The notes under the pieces were generated by a model. The model was not told where the DNA came from, did no database searches, and was given only the letters and a program-made list of their open reading frames with translations. The translations under genes and the position numbers were made by a program. Of a DNA stretch of 9,192 nt, positions 5,397-9,192 are shown piece after piece. This stretch comes from Actinomycetota bacterium (GTDB taxonomy: Bacteria > Actinomycetota > Nitriliruptoria > Euzebyales > Egibacteraceae). Each line of letters opens with the position of its first letter. Position 1 is the stretch's first letter. Location of the stretch: contig JAHWKQ010000074.1 of the NCBI GenBank assembly GCA_019347785.1, forward strand, positions 1 to 9,192, given 5' to 3'.

Positions 5397-6941
5397 ATGT
5401 CCGCGGAGGTGACGTCGAGCGCGTTCACCGCCCCGGTCCCCCTGGCCGAGGTCGAGGTCACCGAGGTCGCGCCGGACCGGTCGACCGCGCCCGCCCGGCG
5501 GGGCTCGGCCGGCCTGCGCCGTCTGCTCGTCGCCCTCGACACCGTCGCGGCCGCGACGGCGTGGGGGGTCGCGCTGGGGCTCGCCTCCCCCTCCACGCCA
5601 CCGGCCGGCCTGGCGCTCCGGGCGTGGGTGGTCCTGGCCGCGACGCTGGCCACCGTGGCCCTCGTGGCCTCCCAGCGCCTGTACCTGGCGCGCGTGAGCA
5701 GCGTGAAGGCGGTCGAGACGGCGCGCCTCGCACGGGTCTCCGCACTCACGGGCCTGCTCGTCCTCGGGTTCGCGCGGGCCGTGGACCTGACGGTGAGCGT
5801 ACCCGAGGGGGCCGTGGGCGCCGCGCTGTCGTTCGCCCTCCTCGCCGCCGTCCGCGGCGGGTACCGCTCCTACCTGAACGCGCAGAGACGACGTGGGCGC
5901 TTCTCCCGGCCGGTGGTCATCGTCGGCGGCAACGAGGAGGCCGACGACCTGTGCCGGCTGCTGCTGGACCACCCGGAGGTGGGGTTCCACGTCGTCGGCG
6001 TCGTCGGGCGGCTCGGCCGCGCGCGCCGGGGCCTGCGCGACGTGCCCTGGCTGGGCGAGGTCCCCGACGCCGTCGAGGCCATCCGACTGGCAGGCGCCAA
6101 CGGGGCGCTGGTGGCGGCGAGCGCCGTGCCGTCCTACGAGCTCAACGCGGTGGTGCGGCAGCTGCTGGCCGCGGGGGTGCACGTGCACCTGTCCAGCGGC
6201 CTGCGCGGGATCGCCACGAGCCGCCTGCTCGCCCAGGCCTTCGCCCACGAGCCGCTGTTCTACCTGGAGCCGGCGACGCTGTCCCCGGTGCAACGGCGGG
6301 TCAAGCGCACGATGGACCTCGGGCTCGGCGGCGTCGGCCTGGTCCTGGCCGCGCCGGTCCTGGCCGCCGCGGCCGTGGCGATCAGGCTGACCGACTCCGG
6401 GCCGGTGCTGTTCGGACAGCGCCGGGTGGGCCGCGACGGGCGGGTGTTCACGTGCTGGAAGCTGCGCACGATGGTCGTCGACGCCGAGCAGCGGCTCGTC
6501 AGGCTGCGGGCGGGCAACGAGCGGCACGGCCCGCTGTTCAAGCTCGAGCGCGACCCCCGTGTGACGCGGGTGGGCCGCCTGCTGCGGGCCACGAGCCTGG
6601 ACGAGCTGCCGCAGCTGTTCAACGTGCTGCGGGGCGAGATGAGCCTGGTGGGCCCGCGCCCCGCGCTGCCCGAGGAGGTCGAGCAGTTCCACGACTCGCT
6701 GCGCGAGCGGCTGCGGGTCCTCCCCGGCATCACCGGCCTTTGGCAGGTGGAGGCCCGTGACAACCCGTCCTTCAGGGCCTACCAGCGCCTGGACATCTTC
6801 TACATCGAGAACTGGTCGGTGCTGTTGGACGCGGCGATCCTGTTCGCCACGGTGACCGGGGTCGTGGGCCGCGGCCTGGTCTCCGTGCGCCGGCACCTCA
6901 CGGGGGACCGTGACCCGGTCACTCCCGCCGTGATCGACTGA
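5397..6941 (+). CDS. Exopolysaccharide polyprenyl glycosylphosphotransferase (initiating hexose-1-phosphate transferase)
   Basis: A 514-residue polyisoprenyl-phosphate hexose-1-phosphate transferase of the WcaJ/WbaP-like family. It moves a sugar-1-phosphate from a nucleotide sugar onto undecaprenyl phosphate at the inner membrane, the first step of polysaccharide repeat-unit assembly. The N-terminal half has about four membrane helices (47-63, 73-92, 114-128, 138-152) and a Rossmann-like CoA-binding-type domain starting with PVVIVGGNEEADDL (172-185). The catalytic domain starts at VKRTMDL (302-308), with one membrane helix or re-entrant segment (about 308-330). It continues with QRRVGRDGRVFTCWKLRTM (341-359), LDELPQLFNVLRGEMSLVGPRP (401-422) holding the D-E pair at 402-403, and PGITGLWQ (443-450). 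All signature blocks look intact. The ATG at 5397 was chosen over an upstream in-frame TTG (5328), which would put the hairpin inside the coding region; GAGGAAGG (5382-5389) lies upstream. The sugar specificity is not readable. Confidence 0.94.
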   Translation: MSAEVTSSAFTAPVPLAEVEVTEVAPDRSTAPARRGSAGLRRLLVALDTVAAATAWGVALGLASPSTPPAGLALRAWVVLAATLATVALVASQRLYLARVSSVKAVETARLARVSALTGLLVLGFARAVDLTVSVPEGAVGAALSFALLAAVRGGYRSYLNAQRRRGRFSRPVVIVGGNEEADDLCRLLLDHPEVGFHVVGVVGRLGRARRGLRDVPWLGEVPDAVEAIRLAGANGALVAASAVPSYELNAVVRQLLAAGVHVHLSSGLRGIATSRLLAQAFAHEPLFYLEPATLSPVQRRVKRTMDLGLGGVGLVLAAPVLAAAAVAIRLTDSGPVLFGQRRVGRDGRVFTCWKLRTMVVDAEQRLVRLRAGNERHGPLFKLERDPRVTRVGRLLRATSLDELPQLFNVLRGEMSLVGPRPALPEEVEQFHDSLRERLRVLPGITGLWQVEARDNPSFRAYQRLDIFYIENWSVLLDAAILFATVTGVVGRGLVSVRRHLTGDRDPVTPAVID

Positions 6942-7020
6942 CCAGGGACACCGCCTCGGCGGCCCGGCGCCCCTGTGGCAGACTGCGGCCGTCCCTCGCA
7001 GCCACCAGATGACTCCCTGG
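6942..7020 (+). other. Potentially structured leader between the transferase and sulfate-activation genes
   Basis: The 117-base gap holds nested inverted repeats. CCAGGGA (6942-6948) pairs with TCCCTGG (7014-7020). Inside lies CCGC-CTCG-GCGG (6951-6962), and a longer hairpin in which GTGG (6975-6978) and CTGCG (6983-6987) pair with CGCAG (6997-7001) and CCAC (7002-7005), with a four-base bulge and a nine-base loop. Together they could fold as a closed multi-branch structure just ahead of the ribosome site of the next gene. GC-rich DNA makes such pairings easily, so this is only a candidate leader RNA. No known riboswitch consensus was recognised. Confidence 0.25.
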
Positions 7021-7047
7021 GCCGGCCGCGCACGCAGACCCCCCCAC

Positions 7048-7053
7048 AGGAGG
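7048..7053 (+). promoter_or_regulatory. Ribosome binding site that sets a TTG start for the sulfate-activation gene
   Basis: A perfect AGGAGG sits 5 bases before TTG at 7059. The frame is open further upstream to an in-frame GTG at 6975, but no comparable ribosome site precedes that codon, and the extra 28 residues look like translated leader. TTG 7059 is therefore the likely start. Confidence 0.75.
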
Positions 7054-7058
7054 ACCCC

Positions 7059-8789
7059 TTGGCGGAGCAGTTGATCCCGGCGCACGGCGGCGAGCTCGTC
7101 GACCTGATGGTCGGCCCGGGCCAGGGCGAGCAGCTGAGGGAGGCGTCCCGGGACTGGCCGTCCTGGGACCTGACCGACCGCCAGCAGTGCGACCTGGAGC
7201 TGCTGCTCAACGGCGGCTTCTCGCCGTTGCGGGGCTTCATGAACCGGGCCGACTACCTGTCGGTCCGCGACGAGATGCGCCTGGCGGACGGCACGCTGTG
7301 GCCGATCCCTGTCACACTCGACGTCCCCGAGGCCATCGCCTCCAACCTCGCCCGCGGCTCGACCCTTGCCCTGCGCGACCCCGAGGGTGTCATGGTCGCC
7401 GCTCTGTCGGTGGAGGATGTCTGGCAGCCCGACCCCGAGGCCGAGGCCCGCGCGGTCTTCGGCACCGCCGACCCCGCGCATCCGGGGGTCGCCCACCTGC
7501 TGCGGCGCTCCCACGCCTGGTACGTCGGCGGCACCCTGGCCGGGCTGCAGGCGCCGATCCACTATGACTTCGAGGCGCTGCGGCACACCCCCGCGCAGGT
7601 CCGCCGGCTGTTCGCCGAGCGGGGCTGGGACCGGGTCGTGGCCTTCCAGACGCGCAACCCCATGCACCGCGCGCACCAGGAGTTGACGTTCCGCGCCGCG
7701 CGGGAGCAGGAGGCCAACCTGTTGATCCACCCCGTCGTCGGCCTGACCAAGCCCGGCGACGTGGACCACTACACGCGGGTGCGCTGCTACGAGGCCGTCA
7801 CCGGCCGCTACCCGGAGGGCACCGCGGCGCTGTCGCTGCTGCCGCTGGCGATGCGCATGGGCGGGCCCCGGGAGGCCGTGTGGCACGCCATCATCCGCAA
7901 GAACCACGGCTGCACGCACCTGATCGTCGGCCGGGACCACGCCGGTCCCGGCAAGGATCCCGGCGGCACCCCCTTCTACGGCGCCTACGACGCCCAGGAT
8001 CTGCTGCGCAAGCACGAGGACGAGCTGGGCGTCACGATGGTGCCGTTCCGGATGATGGTCTACGTCGCCGAGCGGGACCAGTACCTGGCGGAGGACGAGG
8101 TGCCCCAGGGCACACAGACCCTGTCGATCTCCGGGACGCAGCTGCGCGGGCTGCTGGCGGCCGGCGACGACCTGCCGGAGTGGTTCACGTTCCCCGAGGT
8201 GGCCCGCGAGCTGCGGCGCAGCTATCCCCCGCGCAGCGAGCAGGGCTTCACGGTGTTCTTCACCGGCTTGTCCGGGTCGGGCAAGTCAACGATCGCCAAC
8301 GTCCTGCTCGTCAAGCTGCTCGAGCGCGGCGGCCGGGCCACGACGCTGCTGGACGGCGACCTCGTGCGCAAGCACCTGTCGTCCGAGCTGGGGTTCTCCA
8401 AGGAGCACCGCGACATCAACATCCGGCGCATCGGCTACGTGGCCTCGGAGATCACCAAGAACGGGGGCACCGCCATCTGCGCGCCGATCGCGCCGTACGA
8501 CGCGGTGCGCAGGGAAGTGCGGGGCATGGTCGAACCGCACGGCAGGTTCCTGCTCGTGCACGTGGACACCCCCCTGGAGGTCTGCGAGCGGCGCGACCGC
8601 AAGGGCCTGTACGCCAAGGCCCGTGCGGGCGTCATCAAGGAGTTCACCGGCATCTCCGACCCCTACGAGACGCCGGCGGACGCCGACGTGGTCATCGACA
8701 CGACGGCCGCCTCGCCCGACGAGGCCGCCGCCCAGGTGATCACGACGCTGGAGCGCGAGGGCTACCTGGTGCCCGACGCCGCCGGCTGA
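7059..8789 (+). CDS. Bifunctional sulfate adenylyltransferase / adenylylsulfate kinase (PAPS synthase type)
   Basis: A 576-residue fusion that makes PAPS in two steps: ATP + sulfate to APS, then APS + ATP to PAPS, in the cytoplasm. Residues 1-390 are a homo-oligomeric-type ATP sulfurylase with the nucleotide site QTRNPMHRAH (197-206), the second signature GRDHAGPGKD (291-300) and ISGTQLR (357-363). Residues 397-576 are an APS kinase with Walker A GLSGSGKST (403-411), LDGD (431-434), the LGFSKEHRDINIRRIGYVA region (444-462) and FTGISDPYE (529-537). The domain order (sulfurylase first) is as in Aquifex and fungal enzymes and the reverse of animal PAPS synthases. The kinase part keeps its P-loop, unlike the inactive fungal domain, so both activities are expected. 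It uses a TTG start after a perfect AGGAGG. It sits between a polysaccharide-initiating transferase and a PIG-L deacetylase, which points to sulfation of an extracellular polymer rather than only cysteine synthesis. Confidence 0.95.
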   Translation: MAEQLIPAHGGELVDLMVGPGQGEQLREASRDWPSWDLTDRQQCDLELLLNGGFSPLRGFMNRADYLSVRDEMRLADGTLWPIPVTLDVPEAIASNLARGSTLALRDPEGVMVAALSVEDVWQPDPEAEARAVFGTADPAHPGVAHLLRRSHAWYVGGTLAGLQAPIHYDFEALRHTPAQVRRLFAERGWDRVVAFQTRNPMHRAHQELTFRAAREQEANLLIHPVVGLTKPGDVDHYTRVRCYEAVTGRYPEGTAALSLLPLAMRMGGPREAVWHAIIRKNHGCTHLIVGRDHAGPGKDPGGTPFYGAYDAQDLLRKHEDELGVTMVPFRMMVYVAERDQYLAEDEVPQGTQTLSISGTQLRGLLAAGDDLPEWFTFPEVARELRRSYPPRSEQGFTVFFTGLSGSGKSTIANVLLVKLLERGGRATTLLDGDLVRKHLSSELGFSKEHRDINIRRIGYVASEITKNGGTAICAPIAPYDAVRREVRGMVEPHGRFLLVHVDTPLEVCERRDRKGLYAKARAGVIKEFTGISDPYETPADADVVIDTTAASPDEAAAQVITTLEREGYLVPDAAG

Positions 8790-8812
8790 CGTCCAGTACC
8801 CTTCGTGGTAGC

Positions 8813-8834
8813 GATACTACTGTGAGTACGTAGA
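8813..8834 (+). promoter_or_regulatory. Shared AT-rich motif, copy 2 (GATACTAC-N4-AGTA), upstream of the PIG-L deacetylase
   Basis: GATACTAC, four bases, AGTA, two bases, TAGA: the same order as the copy at 5240-5262 apart from one base in the last spacer. TACT-N6-AGTA forms an inverted pair. It lies 24 bases after the stop of the sulfate-activation gene and 34-55 bases before the deacetylase start, which is where an operator or promoter would be expected. Function inferred. Confidence 0.35.
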
Positions 8835-8868
8835 CGCCCGACACGGGGGGGAAGTCACGCACGGGCCG

Positions 8869-9192
8869 GTGGCTGTCGTGTCGCCGCACCTCGACGACGC
8901 GGTACTGTCCCTGGGGGGGACGCTCGCCCGGTGGGCGGGCGAGGGGGTGACGGTCCGCCTGGTCACCGCCCTGGCCAACGATCCCGACTCGGTCGCCCCG
9001 GCCGGGCCCTGGGACACCGCCTGTGGCTTCACGACGTCCGGCGAGGCCGCGCGCGCGCGGCGGATCGAGGACGCCCGGGCCTGCGCCGTGCTGGGCGTCG
9101 AGCCGGTCTGGCTGCCGTTCGGCGACGAGCAGTACGGGCGCGGCGCGGACGACGAGCGGATATGGGCCGGCGTGCGGGCGGCCATCGCCGGG
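8869..9192 (+). CDS. PIG-L family deacetylase (N-terminal part, runs off window)
   Basis: The first 108 residues of a LmbE/PIG-L type zinc-dependent N-acetyl-sugar deacetylase. The start reads MAVVSPHLDDAVLSLGG, which holds the metal motif PHxDD (P6, H7, D9, D10; the classical form is AHPDD). It is followed by the hydrophobic strand VTVRLVTAL and the ARRIEDARACAVLGV region (about 61-76), where these enzymes carry conserved R/E-D residues. The third metal ligand (HxxH-type) would lie beyond the window. Family members deacetylate GlcNAc-containing lipids, mycothiol precursors, antibiotics and polysaccharides. The frame is open from 8812, and GTG at 8869 is the first plausible start; GTG at 8878 is an alternative. 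A purine-rich GGGGGGGAAG (8845-8854) upstream is rather far for a ribosome site, so the start is uncertain. The context suggests a polysaccharide substrate. Confidence 0.88.
   Translation, partial: MAVVSPHLDDAVLSLGGTLARWAGEGVTVRLVTALANDPDSVAPAGPWDTACGFTTSGEAARARRIEDARACAVLGVEPVWLPFGDEQYGRGADDERIWAGVRAAIAG

Noticed and set aside
6975..7058. Upstream start at 6975 for the sulfate-activation protein
   Set aside because: No ribosome site precedes it. The extra residues are Pro/Gln-rich leader-like sequence, while TTG 7059 has a perfect AGGAGG at the right distance.
5244..8015. A 923-codon open frame on the minus strand opposite the transferase and sulfate-activation genes
   Set aside because: It is a mirror frame produced by G/C at third codon positions. 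It is rich in Arg, Gln, His, Pro and Gly, shows no domain, and lies opposite two clearly identified genes.
8797..8810. TACC-N6-GGTA after the sulfate-activation gene as a terminator
   Set aside because: The stem is only 4 bp with no following T-run, which is too weak to call.

Overview
The window is very GC-rich DNA with a strong codon bias for G or C at third positions. It looks like a chromosomal piece of an actinobacterium (Actinomycetota). Supporting signs are a Rex repressor next to a glutaredoxin-like gene, an SDR-fold epimerase paired with a PlsC-type acyltransferase (the gene pair I know as Rv0501/Rv0502 in Mycobacterium tuberculosis), a DUF2905 protein, TANNNT-type -10 elements, and two start codons placed as in leaderless transcripts. 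The species cannot be fixed from sequence alone. There is no rRNA, tRNA, insertion sequence, CRISPR array or phage gene, and no gene-free stretch longer than about 155 bases.

Left part (1-1346, all minus strand): a membrane protein of unknown function (675-1346) overlaps a glutaredoxin-like thioredoxin-fold protein (343-678), followed by rex (1-324, its 3' end outside the window). This is a redox-sensing block. In many actinobacteria rex is followed by hemA and other haem genes, which would lie beyond position 1.

Middle part: divergently from that block runs a plus-strand unit of a TIM-barrel sugar-phosphate-isomerase/AP-endonuclease-2 family protein (1452-2285), a DJ-1/PfpI family protein (2290-2814), and an unlisted 28-residue membrane peptide (2819-2905). 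It converges, with 6 bases between stop codons, on a minus-strand two-gene unit: an NAD-dependent epimerase-like SDR (3865-4929) followed by a lysophospholipid-type acyltransferase (2912-3850). A DUF2905 two-helix membrane protein (5023-5241) diverges from the epimerase and probably uses a leaderless message.

Right part (5242-9192, all plus): this looks like the start of an exopolysaccharide or capsule locus. A polyisoprenyl-phosphate hexose-1-phosphate transferase (5397-6941) would load the first sugar on the lipid carrier. A bifunctional ATP sulfurylase/APS kinase (7059-8789) would make PAPS, the universal sulfate donor. A PIG-L family deacetylase (8869 to the window end) would remove acetyl groups from a sugar. 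Together they suggest a polymer that is sulfated and de-N-acetylated, although no sulfotransferase lies within the window. The leaders of the first and third of these genes share an unusual AT-rich motif, GATACTAC-N4-AGTA, which is the most interesting non-coding signal here.
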